From: JAIOQJ01 sp963718635
Lineage (GTDB): Bacteria > Planctomycetota > Planctomycetia > Gemmatales > Gemmataceae
Assembly: GCA_963718635.1 (NCBI GenBank)
Contig: OY970367.1
Coordinates: 248,001 to 312,000, forward strand
DNA length: 64,000 nt
Direction of reading: 5' to 3'
This document shows, one piece after another, positions 31,583 through 43,144 of the stretch. The first letter of the stretch is position 1, and each line of letters opens with the position of its first letter. The translations under genes were made by a program, and so were the position numbers. The notes beneath the pieces are model-generated. The model was not told the origin of the DNA and did no database searches. It was given only the letters and a program-made list of their open reading frames with translations.

Positions 31583-31734
31583 GGATGAACCCTCCAGCGT
31601 GTAGCCGGGCCGGAAGGTCCGTTTTCACTCCTCTGCCTGGTTGCACCCAGGCAGGGGAATTTATCTCTGCCACTAACTCTGCCACACGATTGGCAGAGCA
31701 TGAGAAAATCTCAGCAAACCCAATTTTTTCTCGA

Positions 31735-31807
<73 letters not shown>

Positions 31808-31908
31808 GAGGATCGAGGTTTGGGCGGGCGGGGTTGGCCCAAACGCTCTTTCGATTCGCTTAGTATCGGGATGCGCGGGGCGATCGTCAAGCGGGGCGGC
31901 TTCGCGCT

Positions 31909-33366
<1,458 letters not shown>

Positions 33367-33614
33367 GAATGAAACTCCTATGCAGGCTACAAATACAGAA
33401 AACCCGATGACTTGATGCAACCGCCACGTAAGGGCTTTGCGCAGTGAGACGCTTGCCCGCCGAAACGCTCCACGGGCCAATACCCACGCGTGGCTAACGC
33501 GAGTGCGCAATTTTTCGGCGAGCGAGCGGAACCCTCGCTTGCACTCGGTTGACGAAAATTGCCTCCATGCCGATCCTGTGCTACTGGTTTACGGTCGCCC
33601 GGGAAAGGTGTTCG

Positions 33615-34525
33615 ATGAACGTTCGTCGATTAGTTGCCACGCTGTGCCATCGGTTTTGTTCTTCAGTCAAGTTGGCTGTGAGAAGAACGAGCCCGCGAAG
33701 TCCGCAGGTCCGGCCATGTGGGAAATTACTGTCGGGGATAACAAATGTTATCTATTCGGCTCCATCTTTCTCGGCAATGAAAACGCTTATCCGCTTCCCG
33801 AGGCGGTGGAGCAAGCCTTTGCCGATTCGAAGACACTCGTCATTCCCGCATTGCCTGAAGGCATGAGCCCGGCCCATATTCATTTCTTCGTCGAGGCGAA
33901 CGGAGTGTGTACGGCCGGTTACCTGGTCGATCAAGTGTCGGCCGAGACGGCCGAGCTCGTGCGCGCCTATTGTGCCGAGACGGGCTTATCCTTCAAGAAA
34001 ACGAATCGTTTGAAGCCCTGGGCCGCCTACTGGTATATTGGCGAAAATGAGATCAAACGAAGCGGACTCGATTCCAAAAAGGGGGTCGATAAACACTTTC
34101 TCAAGCAAGCGAAGGCCGCCAAGAAGCCGATCCTGGAATTGGAGTCTCAGCGCGATCAAATGGAAACGATCGCCCGCTTTGACGCTCGGATTCAGGAGTT
34201 GATGCTGCTCGATGCCTTGCTGGAAGCGAAGAAACCGAAGTCGATCGAAAAACTGGTGGACGCCTGGAAGAGCGGCGACGTCGACAGGCTGAACGAAGTC
34301 TATTTCATCGAGCCTTTAGCGAACGAGCCTCGCTTGCACGATTACTACACGAAATTTTTCTACGAACACAACATCAAGATAGTTGCCAAGATGGAGAAGC
34401 ATCTCAAAAGTGCCGACCCGGCCTTCATCATGATAGACGTATCGCACCTCCCGGGCGAAAAAGGAATTCTGAAGTTATTGGCGGACAAAGGCTATTCCAT
34501 CAAGCAAATCTGCGGGAAGCGCTAG
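33615..34525 (+). CDS. TraB/GumN-like protein, probable lipoprotein
   Basis: The domain starts MWEITVGDNKCYLFGSIF (ATG 33716) and includes KPWAAYWYIGENEIKRSGLDSKKGVDKHFLKQAK, LELESQRDQMETI and IMIDVSHLPGEKGI, the blocks of the TraB/GumN (erythromycin-esterase-related) family. Just upstream, ATG 33615 with AAAGGTG as ribosome site gives MNVRRLVATL. A one-base shift would join it to PSVLFFSQVGCEKNEPA, a lipoprotein signal with Cys after VG. I favour that start, which again implies an indel (about 33645-33655). The function in planctomycetes is unknown. Confidence 0.75.
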
Positions 34526-34748
34526 CTGAGCGCTGCGTTAGCGGTAATCGACTTATCCAAGCTGAAAGTCCGCCTAATCGTTTTAAGGCAAATCGAACAA
34601 ATTCGACCGCTAAAATTAAAGACTTACGGAAACGCAGAAAGGCCATGGGCATCATGGAATAAAAGCCAACTGCCCTTCAAGAGATAACGCGTTCGATGCC
34701 GATAAACCAAGGAGACTGCCCGCTCCTGGCACCCGAGATATAAAGCCG

Positions 34749-36053
34749 ATGAGCAAGCGTTGGCTAAGCGGGTTGGCGGTGTTATGGCTGGCAAGTGCCG
34801 GGCCTGCTGGCGCGGAAGATCCGTTGTCGCTCATTTCGGTGTCGGCCATTTTACCACAAGCTCCGTCCGGCGTAGGCGAACGTCCCTCGGAACTGCCGAA
34901 CATCGATCCGCAGCTCGATATCAAGCCGCTCATTCGCCCGCCCGCGCCTGAGCCGAAGCGCATGCCCTTGCGCGATCGCCTGAAAGGCGCAGAGTACGAT
35001 CCTTCGTATCTCTTTTTGCCGGAACGCAACCCCGGGCTACGCCAGCCGCCCTGCCCCTGTTTACCCTTGGGCAGTTGGTGGGTGAACACCGCTTATTTCC
35101 TCGGCAAAACGCAGAACGACAGCATCCCAGCTTTGGCCACCGCCGGCGGCTCCGGCCTGCTGGGCGCCAATGGCGTAACGGTTCTTCAGGGGAATCAACA
35201 TTTGGAGCAGCCCTTTCGTTCGGGCCTGCGGCTTGAAGGAGGCGCCTGGATCGATCGCTGCCATACGTGGGGTCTCGATGGCTCCTTCTTTTTCATGCAA
35301 TCGACCGAGGCGAAGTACGCCACCGCTTCTAATGGCGATCCACTTCTTGCTCGGCCTTTCACCGGGCCCAACAACACACCGCTCGCAGACGTTTTAGCAG
35401 CGCCTGGAGCCAGCGTCGGCTCCATTCAGGTGGCTTCGCCGTTGACTTTCCTGGCGGCGGATGTGAACACGCGCAATACGCTTTTCTGCGAAGACAATCG
35501 TCGTCTCGACTTGTTGGCGGGTTACCGGATTGCACGAATGACAGAAGAAGTGAGCATCCAAAGCCATTCGACATCAACGAACGGCAACGCACGCAATGTG
35601 CAGGACGTTTTCCGAACGGTGAATTTGTTCAACGGCGGCCAACTCGGTCTAGCGGGTGAACTGCGCTTCGACCGATTGTACCTGAGCGGCGCGACCAAGA
35701 TCGCCTTCGGCGAAAACTGGAATCATCTGGCCATTTCAGGCGAGACGCAGACCACCAGCGCGGCCAGTACCGTCACAAATCCAAACGGCCTGCTCGCAAC
35801 GCGTGCTTTGATTGGGACGCGCGATGGGCGAAATTTCGCCGTCATGCCGGAAGCGAACTTCACGGCCGGCTACCAGGTGAACGACAACTGGCGCGCCTAC
35901 GTGGGCTACACCTTCGTCTATATCAGCAGCGTCGCCCGGCCGGGGCAGGCAATCGACCTGAACACCGCGCCGGCGACAGTCCCCAACCGAAACGATGCCA
36001 ACGCGGATTTTTGGATGCACGGCATCAATTTAGGCATCGAAGCACGGTACTAG
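34749..36053 (+). CDS. BBP7-family outer-membrane beta-barrel protein
   Basis: A 434-residue protein. The signal peptide (MSKRWLSGLAVLWLASAGPAGA) is followed by a Pro-rich plug region. From about residue 100 comes the family pattern LGSWWVNTAYFLGK ... GLRLEGGAWID ... WGLDGSFFFMQ, with RLDLLAGYRIARM later and NWRAYVGYTFVYISSVARPG near the end, each alternating like amphipathic strands. This is the planctomycete BBP7 (DUF1551) barrel type. It stands alone, with about 220 unassigned bases upstream and palindromes downstream. Confidence 0.88.
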   Translation: MSKRWLSGLAVLWLASAGPAGAEDPLSLISVSAILPQAPSGVGERPSELPNIDPQLDIKPLIRPPAPEPKRMPLRDRLKGAEYDPSYLFLPERNPGLRQPPCPCLPLGSWWVNTAYFLGKTQNDSIPALATAGGSGLLGANGVTVLQGNQHLEQPFRSGLRLEGGAWIDRCHTWGLDGSFFFMQSTEAKYATASNGDPLLARPFTGPNNTPLADVLAAPGASVGSIQVASPLTFLAADVNTRNTLFCEDNRRLDLLAGYRIARMTEEVSIQSHSTSTNGNARNVQDVFRTVNLFNGGQLGLAGELRFDRLYLSGATKIAFGENWNHLAISGETQTTSAASTVTNPNGLLATRALIGTRDGRNFAVMPEANFTAGYQVNDNWRAYVGYTFVYISSVARPGQAIDLNTAPATVPNRNDANADFWMHGINLGIEARY

Positions 36054-36356
36054 TGAGTCATCCAGCCTTAATCCTCGAGTTGAACGGCTCAGCCCCCAGA
36101 AGTTTAACGACTTCCGCTACATAGTGCTTTCTCGCGTAGCGGAAGTCGTTAGACTTCCGGATGCGCCCGCAAGCCTAGGCTCAGCCCCGGAAGTCTGACG
36201 ACTTCCGCTACAACACTCCGGTTGCTTATTTTATGGTCCCGGCCCGCTAAAATATTGTGAAACCTCAGTGGCACAAGCGTCTTGTTTGTGCAGCACAGGC
36301 GAGACGCTTATGCTACCTTGTCGCCATTCGCGAAGCGAAAGGCGACAACGGAAGCT
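36054..36356. repeat. Gap with palindromes around AAGTCGTTAGACTTCCGG
   Basis: Inverted copies of GTAGCGGAAGTCGT and ACGACTTCCGCTAC occur at about 36109-36150 and again in one orientation at 36197-36212. Related words are AGCCCCGGAAGTCTGACG and AGCCCCCAGAAGTTTAACG. No gene. Confidence 0.55.
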
Positions 36357-37736
36357 TCACGCGATAATTGCTCTGGCCACGCGTCCTTCGACATCGGTTA
36401 AGCGGAAATCGCGACCGCTGTAGCGATAGGTCAGTTTTTCGTGGTCGATGCCCATCAGATGCAAGATGGTGGCATGCAGATCGTGAACGTGCATTTTGTC
36501 TTCAACGGCGGCAAAGCCGAACTCGTCGGTGGCGCCGTGAACCATGCCACCTTTGACGCCGCCGCCCGCTAGCCACATCGAGAACCCGTGGTTATTGTGA
36601 TCTCGACCTTTGGCGCCTTCGCTCGTCGGCGTACGGCCGAACTCGCCGCCCCAGACGATCAGCGTTTCATCGAAGAGCCCGCGATGTTTCAGATCGCGAA
36701 TAAGTGCGGCGATCGGTTGATCGACCTTGCGGGCTAGATTGGCGTGATTCTTGATATCGGTGTGGTCGTCCCAGGGTTGGCCGTTGCCGTAGAACAGTTG
36801 GACCATGCGAACGCCTCGCTCGACCAGCCGGCGGGCCATCAGGCAGCCGTCAGCAAACTCGCCCGCGCCGTACATCTCCCGTGTGGCCTTCGTTTCTTTC
36901 CCCATGTCGAAGACATCCTGGGCTTCGAATTGCATGCGGAAGGCCATCTCCAATGATTCAATGCGGGCTTCAAGCGGGTTATCGTTGCCTCTCTTTTCCA
37001 GATGTTTTTCGTTGAGCATCTTCAAGAGATCGAGTTGTTCCCGCTGCGAACTTCGGCCGAGGTACGTATTGCTGACGTGGGCGATTACGTTTTTCGGATC
37101 GATCTTCGCGTTGTTGATTTGTGCTCCTTGGAAGATGCCAGGCAGGAAGCTATTGCTCCAAAGCTGCGGGCCCACCACCGGCTTGCCGGGGCAGAGAACG
37201 ACGAAACCGGGGAGATTCATGTTCTCGGTGCCGAGGCCATAGAGCAGCCAGGAGCCCATCGAGGGACGGGTGGGCTGCGTCTCGCCGCTGGTCATCATCA
37301 ACAGGGAAGGCTCGTGGTTAGGGATGTTCGTGTGCATTCCGCGAAGCACGCAGATATCGTCGATGCAGGCGCCGACATGCGGAAAGATCTCGGAGACTTC
37401 GATGCCGGACTGTCCGTATTTCTTGAACGAGTAGGGCGACATCATCAAGCTGCCGGTTCGCCGTTCCGTCTTGATCTCGGCGGTGGGCGGTTTCTGACCG
37501 TTGTATTTGGCCAGGGAGGGCTTCGGGTCGAAGGTGTCAACCTGCGACGGACCGCCGTTCATGAAAAGGTGAATGACGTGCTTAGCCTTCGGTGCAAAGT
37601 GCGATGCCTTCGGCGCCAAAGGGTTGCTCGAAGCAGCGAAGAGACTTTGATCGGCGCAAAGACTTGCTAGGCCAAGGGCGCCAAAACCAGCGCCGACTCG
37701 GTGCAGCATCTCTCGGCGCGAAGGGAAGATATGCAT
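36357..37736 (-). CDS. DUF1501 family protein
   Basis: A 459-residue protein. The twin-arginine-like start (PSRREMLHRVGAGFGALGL) is followed by KAKHVIHLFMNGGPSQVDTFDPKP and ends with GGEFGRTPTSEGAKGRDHNNHGFSMWLAGGGVKGG, all signatures of the DUF1501 family (alkaline-phosphatase/sulfatase superfamily). Members are exported by Tat and are very numerous in planctomycetes, usually beside a DUF1549/DUF1553 cytochrome gene; that partner is missing here. The family is likely involved in polymer or sulfate metabolism. ATG at 37736. Confidence 0.93.
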   Translation of the reverse strand: MHIFPSRREMLHRVGAGFGALGLASLCADQSLFAASSNPLAPKASHFAPKAKHVIHLFMNGGPSQVDTFDPKPSLAKYNGQKPPTAEIKTERRTGSLMMSPYSFKKYGQSGIEVSEIFPHVGACIDDICVLRGMHTNIPNHEPSLLMMTSGETQPTRPSMGSWLLYGLGTENMNLPGFVVLCPGKPVVGPQLWSNSFLPGIFQGAQINNAKIDPKNVIAHVSNTYLGRSSQREQLDLLKMLNEKHLEKRGNDNPLEARIESLEMAFRMQFEAQDVFDMGKETKATREMYGAGEFADGCLMARRLVERGVRMVQLFYGNGQPWDDHTDIKNHANLARKVDQPIAALIRDLKHRGLFDETLIVWGGEFGRTPTSEGAKGRDHNNHGFSMWLAGGGVKGGMVHGATDEFGFAAVEDKMHVHDLHATILHLMGIDHEKLTYRYSGRDFRLTDVEGRVARAIIA

Positions 37737-38044
37737 GTGACGTAGTCCTTGATGCCAACTATCAGACTAATGGTTCATACCAAAACGGTCAGCCATCCGC
37801 ACCACGTCGGCATGTGGTACGTCTGTGATGCCTTTGCCTCTGCGCTAGATTGTACACTTACCGTAAGGAAGATAAAAGCCTTTAAAGCAGTGCCGCAACC
37901 AAGGGTTCAAAAAGACGCACGGAAAATAAGGACCGTTAGCCGCGACGCGGAGGCTTTGCGCAGCGGAGCGTTGAGTCGCGCAATAAGCGCTCGCTGCGCA
38001 AAGCCTCCGCGTCGCGGGTAACGAAACATCCAATAGCAACCTCG
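37737..38044. repeat. Gap with a long palindrome (about 37937-38020)
   Basis: The left arm has GCGACGCGGAGGCTTTGCGC and the right arm GCGCAAAGCCTCCGCGTCGC, about 25 bp of perfect pairing around a 30-base loop. The same words recur in the palindrome at 46919-47057. No gene in the gap. Confidence 0.7.
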
Positions 38045-38500
38045 CTAATACTCCTTCAACAGCATCTCCCCGTTTGCTGCAAACCAGCCTTCCTCGTCAA
38101 TTTGATAAACGCCATCGCCTGCCGTCGCCAGCAAACGGCAGATGAGCAGGCACATTTTTTCCACACTCACATCGTCGGCGTGGTCAATTGGCTTCCGCAG
38201 CGTGATCATTTGAGAGGCTTGGATGACATGTTCCATCAAGCGCGCATGATTGGGGCTGTAATCGCAGGTTTCGAGAAACGCCGCCCAGGAATTCAGGTCA
38301 TTGCGTAAATCATCTTCCGCGGTCAGAAAGCGTTCCATCAGGATAGGCGAGCCGGTTCCCAATCTCAATTCCGCGCCGGTCCAGCCGAGATCGTCGCCGC
38401 GAAAATGTCCTTCGACGATAAGGCCATCCGCATGCAACTGCTCCAACAGTTTAGCGGGTGATAGTGATTGGCTATCACGGCAAAAAACGCGATACCACAT
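38045..38500 (-). CDS. Conserved hypothetical protein
   Basis: A 151-residue protein from the ATG at 38500 (MWYRVFCRDSQSLSPAKLLE). LLEQLHADGLIVEGHFRGDDLGWTGAELRLG, LMERFLTAEDDLRNDLNSWAAFLE and VSVEKMCLLICRLLATAGDGVYQIDEEGWF give an alpha/beta single-domain look with no catalytic motif. The long upstream frame through the methyltransferase is an artefact. It starts 17 bases after the RlmI-type gene, so the two may be co-transcribed. Confidence 0.65.
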   Translation of the reverse strand: MWYRVFCRDSQSLSPAKLLEQLHADGLIVEGHFRGDDLGWTGAELRLGTGSPILMERFLTAEDDLRNDLNSWAAFLETCDYSPNHARLMEHVIQASQMITLRKPIDHADDVSVEKMCLLICRLLATAGDGVYQIDEEGWFAANGEMLLKEY

Positions 38501-38517
38501 CGGTGATCCAGTAACTC

Positions 38518-39705
38518 TTAAAGAACCCGGCTTATGAAACATTTCAAGTAGCCCGACTCCAAGCACGAAGCCGAAACGGGATGATCCATGGCAGGTCCCG
38601 TTTTCGAGAGAATTTGAACGTCGCGCTTTTCGTGCACGGCTATCTGCGCAAGCAATTCTTCCAGCATCGTCGGCGTGACCAGTCCCGAACAGCAACACGT
38701 AATCAGGATGCCATCGGGTTCCAACAGCTTGATTCCAAGCGATTGAAGCCGACGATAGCCGCGCATGGCTTCGGGCAACGATCCCCGAGAACGTGCGAAC
38801 TTGGGTGGATCGAGAATGACCATGCCGTATTTGCGTCCGGCTTGCACCTGCCGATCGAGATGATCGAATACATCGGAGCGAACGAACTCGATGTTGGAAA
38901 GTCCGTTCATTTCCGCATTGCGTTGGGCGAGGACCAAAGCGGGCGCCGAGACATCGACGCATTCGACTGACACAGCGCCGGCGCGGGCGGCGTGCAGCCC
39001 GAAGCCACCGGTATAGCAGAAGGCGTCGAGAACGGTCCGTCCCTTAGCCAGTCGAGCGGCGAGCAAGCGGTTATCGCGCTGATCGAGGAAGTAGCCCGTC
39101 TTCTGGCCTTCTTGAAGATGAACGAGAAATCGCAAGCCGTTCTCGTCGATCGTCAGATCGTCTGGCGGCAATTGGCCGCGCAAGAGGCCATCGCGCAGAT
39201 CAATCCCTTCGAGCAGTCCAACCCCTTTTTCGGTGCGGATGTAGATGCCGTGCGGCTGCACGAGTTCTTCGAGCAAGTCGGCGATCATGTCGCGCCGTTG
39301 CACGATCCCCAATGACGTGAATTGAACTGTAAGCCAGCCGGAATATTCATCGATCGTGCAGCCGGATAGGCCGTCTGCTTCACTGGAAACGAGCCGGCAG
39401 CCGCTCTGTGCGCCGCGTAAGCCGAGCGTGTCGCGAAAGCGGATGGCCTGCAGCAACTTCTCGCGAAAGAACTGGCTATCCAGCGATCGTTGCGGGTCCC
39501 ACGAATAGAGCCGAACCTGTATCTTGCTGCGGCTGTTGTAGAGCCCGCGGGCGATGAAATTATTGGCGGTGGAGACGACATCGACTTCAGCGCCATCCTC
39601 CGGCGAGCCTTCGGTACGTTCGATGGCGCCGGCAAAGACCCACGGGTGATGCGCAAAGAAAGGCTGTGCCCGTTTGGCCTTGAGGATGACGCGAGGAAGG
39701 CTCAT
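38518..39705 (-). CDS. rlmI: 23S rRNA (cytosine-C5) methyltransferase, RlmI-like
   Basis: A 395-residue protein. The N-terminal PUA domain (residues 1-80, ILKAKRAQPFFAHHPWVFAGAI), the EEL linker and a Rossmann SAM domain (VLDAFCYTGGFGLHAARAGA at about 222-241) are followed by MVILDPPKFARSRGS and ILITCCCSGLVTPTML. The DPPKFA box and the C-C-C-S-G motif are those of RlmI/RlmQ-type m5C methyltransferases of 23S rRNA. The length matches E. coli RlmI (396). The symbol is given by family similarity. It starts six bases after the response-regulator stop and reads in the same direction. Confidence 0.88.
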   Translation of the reverse strand: MSLPRVILKAKRAQPFFAHHPWVFAGAIERTEGSPEDGAEVDVVSTANNFIARGLYNSRSKIQVRLYSWDPQRSLDSQFFREKLLQAIRFRDTLGLRGAQSGCRLVSSEADGLSGCTIDEYSGWLTVQFTSLGIVQRRDMIADLLEELVQPHGIYIRTEKGVGLLEGIDLRDGLLRGQLPPDDLTIDENGLRFLVHLQEGQKTGYFLDQRDNRLLAARLAKGRTVLDAFCYTGGFGLHAARAGAVSVECVDVSAPALVLAQRNAEMNGLSNIEFVRSDVFDHLDRQVQAGRKYGMVILDPPKFARSRGSLPEAMRGYRRLQSLGIKLLEPDGILITCCCSGLVTPTMLEELLAQIAVHEKRDVQILSKTGPAMDHPVSASCLESGYLKCFISRVL

Positions 39706-39710
39706 GGGGT

Positions 39711-40154
39711 TCAGGCCGCCATCTCTTCGACCGCTTGAATGTAATGGAGGGCTCGCGGCAGATCGTCGCGTTCACCGGAACTCTGGAGGAGTGCCCGAAT
39801 GCGCGTCAAGAGCTCCGCTTGATTGATAGGCTTGGTTAAAAAATCATCGGTGCCGGCGTCCACGGCCCGATCGACATCGGCCGGCTGATCGAGCGCCGTC
39901 ACCATGATCACGCCGATGTGTCGCGTCTCTGGATCCTGCCGCATTAGCTTGCAAACTTCGAAGCCGCTTAGCCGGGGCATCATGATATCGAGGAGGACAA
40001 CGTGCGGTTTCCACGTTTGAATCAGCTTCAGCGCCTCTTCGCCGTTGACGGCGGTGCGCAGTTCGTAAGGCGTCGCGCTAAGATAGGCTTCGAGTAATTC
40101 CACGCCGTGCGGGTTGTCGTCGGCAATCAAGATACGTGCGGCGGTATCGGTCAT
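39711..40154 (-). CDS. Single-domain response regulator
   Basis: A 147-residue receiver protein. The acidic pocket is ILIADDNP, the phospho-acceptor Asp is in VVLLDIMMPRLSG (about residue 56), the Thr is in IMVTALDQ and the Lys in DFLTKPIN. There is no output domain; a helical tail (LPRALHYIQAVEEMAA) follows. It probably relays phosphate from a remote sensor kinase, with none encoded nearby. The FliA-type sigma gene lies just upstream on the same strand, so signal-dependent control of that regulon is possible but unproven. Confidence 0.9.
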   Translation of the reverse strand: MTDTAARILIADDNPHGVELLEAYLSATPYELRTAVNGEEALKLIQTWKPHVVLLDIMMPRLSGFEVCKLMRQDPETRHIGVIMVTALDQPADVDRAVDAGTDDFLTKPINQAELLTRIRALLQSSGERDDLPRALHYIQAVEEMAA

Positions 40155-40234
40155 GATGCGCGTTTCCTATATGCAATGGTTGGCCATTGCAATTATAGGG
40201 AAACGCGCCGAGAAGCAAAAAGGAGCAGGTCCAA

Positions 40235-41012
<778 letters not shown>

Positions 41013-41620
41013 TCGGGTTCCTCCCTGATGTACGGCGAGCTTCCTTTCGGAAGTGGATGCCCGAACCTCGGCAGGAACATCCAAAAGGCATTACCCCTTT
41101 GGAACCCCCGTCCTGCCGTTCGCGCATCGCACCGATCACGCCCATGACTGAATGCCGCGTTTGCCCGATGGCAACGACGCCGCATCCGGAATTCGCCCGC
41201 TCGGGTCGAGCCAGCGAACGCATGAAACGTGGAACCGATGTTTAACTCACCGACCCCCCCAGGCGATTCCGTACAGCCGGAATTCACCTCAAACCCCTTA
41301 TCGGCATCCGATCGACTACCGCTGCAATCATTCGCAAAAGTTCGGGATTGTTTCCGCGGCATGACGCCGCAGCATTTGAAAAGACGGAGAAACAGGCATG
41401 ATCCCCCTATCTTCCCGACGACTTTCCGCCCCCCGGCAGAACCTCGTCGCCCCTCAGGCCGTCTCGGTCGCTCTTCGCGAAACCCGTTTCGGCCGAACCG
41501 CAGCAGCAATCAATTGACGAGCGAGCAGATAAGCGAAGAGGGCCGATTTGTCCAGATGAAAAGGGGCATTATGTGGAAAAGGTGAAGTTTGATTCTCCTT
41601 CTGAGAAGTGCCTAAATATC
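41013..41620. other. 600-base gap without a supported gene
   Basis: A 118-residue plus-strand frame from 41229 (MEPMFNSPTPPGDSVQPEF) is Pro/Arg rich and has no ribosome site. I do not call it. The right end adjoins the REP hairpin. Confidence 0.3.
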
Positions 41621-41678
41621 CCTTGCTTGCGCTGCGGGCTCCTCATTTCTGAATGAGCAGCCCGGAGCGCAAGCAAGG
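41621..41678. repeat. REP palindrome at the 3' side of the RAYT gene
   Basis: Arms of 20 bp (41621-41640 and 41659-41678, one mismatch), containing CTTGCTTGCGCTGCGGGCT. The same core as the array at 42259-42932. Confidence 0.75.
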
Positions 41679-41685
41679 AAAAGCC

Positions 41686-42177
41686 TTACTGCCCATCCAA
41701 CACGTAACGGATGGCGTTGTGCAAATACTCTTCGTTCTCGATGGCCTGAGCATCGCCGCCTTCGGTAAACCAATGTCGCCGACCTGCTTTCTTGGCAACC
41801 TTCTTGATCAAGCCTGCATTATCGGAAAGCTTTCGCGAGCACCATGCTTTGAATTGGTCCCTTGCAATTTCGGGCTTGCAATCGACTGTCACGACAACAT
41901 GAACGTGATTGGACCTCACGTTGACCGCATGGAGAGTCCAGCCCCGGATGCGGCAGTGTTCGTCAATCGTCTTTTCTATCAGCAATCGCTGTTCCTGCGT
42001 TAGTATCACGGCTGGCTCCGCCATCCGTTCGCGAGCAGATTGCTCAATGTCGGGATCGGGCGATTGGATTCCGGAAACACCACTCTTGACCCAGCCGCGC
42101 CAGTCGCCCGGCAACCATGTGCCATAGGTTGTCCAAACGATGTGATAGGCGACAATCGTAGGATAGTATTGCATCAT
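41686..42177 (-). CDS. REP-associated tyrosine transposase (RAYT, Y1/HUH family)
   Basis: A 163-residue protein. YHIVWTTYGTWLPGD opens the fold. The HUH motif appears as NHVHVVVTVD (about 102-111). The DNA-contacting segment KAWCSRKLSDNAGLIKKVAKKAGRRHWFTEGG follows, then EEYLHNAIRYVLDGQ. It is a domesticated IS200-like transposase that moves or copies REP palindromes. A REP hairpin lies immediately past its stop, and a large REP array lies about 80 bases from its start, the arrangement expected of a REPtron. The start is ATG 42177 or 42174. Confidence 0.9.
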   Translation of the reverse strand: MMQYYPTIVAYHIVWTTYGTWLPGDWRGWVKSGVSGIQSPDPDIEQSARERMAEPAVILTQEQRLLIEKTIDEHCRIRGWTLHAVNVRSNHVHVVVTVDCKPEIARDQFKAWCSRKLSDNAGLIKKVAKKAGRRHWFTEGGDAQAIENEEYLHNAIRYVLDGQ

Positions 42178-42258
42178 TGATGAATGCCCCGAGGTATTCC
42201 ACTATTGATGGAATCCTAGGGCTGGTGACCACAACGGCAATAAATCGGGAGTAGGTTT

Positions 42259-42932
42259 GGGAGCCCGCAGCGCGAGCAAGGGTTGGCGAACGGGAGCCCG
42301 CAGCGCGAGCAAGGGGAGAGGCTTTCCGTATTGCCCGCCCCCCTTGCTGGCGCTGCGGGCTCCCAAACCGAGTCGCCCCTCTTGCTCGCGCTGCGGGCTC
42401 CCGAATCCGCTTCGGAGTTTCTCGGGAGCCCGCAGCGCGAGCAAGGGTTGGCGAACGGGAGCCCGCAGCGCGAGCAAGGGTTGGCGAACGGGAGCCCGCA
42501 GCGCGAGCAAGGGGAGAGGCTTTCCGTATTGCCCGCCCCCCTTGCTGGCGCTGCGGGCTCCCAAACCGAGTCGCCCCTCTTGCTCGCGCTGCGGGCTCCC
42601 GAATCCGCTTCGGAGTTTCTCGGGAGCCCGCAGCGCGAGCAAGGGTTGGCGAACGGGAGCCCGCAGCGCGAGCAAGGGGAGAGGCTTTCCGTATTGCCCG
42701 CCCCCCTTGCTGGCGCTGCGGGCTCCCAAACCGAGTCGCCCCTCTTGCTCGCGCTGCGGGCTCCCGAATCCGCTTCGGAGTTTCTCGGGAGCCCGCAGCG
42801 CGAGCAAGGGTTGGCGAACGGGAGCCCGCAGCGCGAGCAAGGGGAGAGGCTTTCCGTATTGCCCGCCCCCCTTGCTGGCGCTGCGGGCTCCCAAACCGAG
42901 TCGCCCCTCTTGCTCGCGCTGCGGGCTCCCGA
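42259..42932. repeat. REP array: four tandem ~165-bp units of inverted REP pairs
   Basis: Units begin at 42259, 42424, 42622 and 42787 (spacings 165, 198, 165 bases). The second has an additional 33-base GGGAGCCCGC...GGCGAAC block. Each unit carries direct copies of GGGAGCCCGCAGCGCGAGC and inverted copies of GCGCTGCGGGCTCCC, 17 in all. Near-perfect identity points to recent amplification. Open frames in the array are repeat artefacts. Confidence 0.9.
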
Positions 42933-43144
42933 ATTCACTCCCAATCTTGAGGCGACCCGACACAACGTGAGCAAATTCTTAACGTTCGCAACATGAAATA
43001 AGGCGAGTCACTTGCAACCGCGCATCGGGGCGCTGAGATAAAGGCGGTTGCGGGTTTCCGCCTACCTTGCCGGTGAAGGCTCTCGCCGGCCGGACAAACG
43101 ATTTTGCAATAACTTCCTGAACTACCCAATTTGAGGAGAAGCAG

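Noticed and set aside
42259..42932. Possible CRISPR array
   Set aside because: Units alternate in orientation and the 'spacers' are themselves repeated; no cas genes. It is a REP array.
42202..42996. Four overlapping ORFs of 237-253 codons on both strands
   Set aside because: All lie in the REP array; peptides are the same repeat read in different frames (e.g. GARSASKG, LLALRAP).
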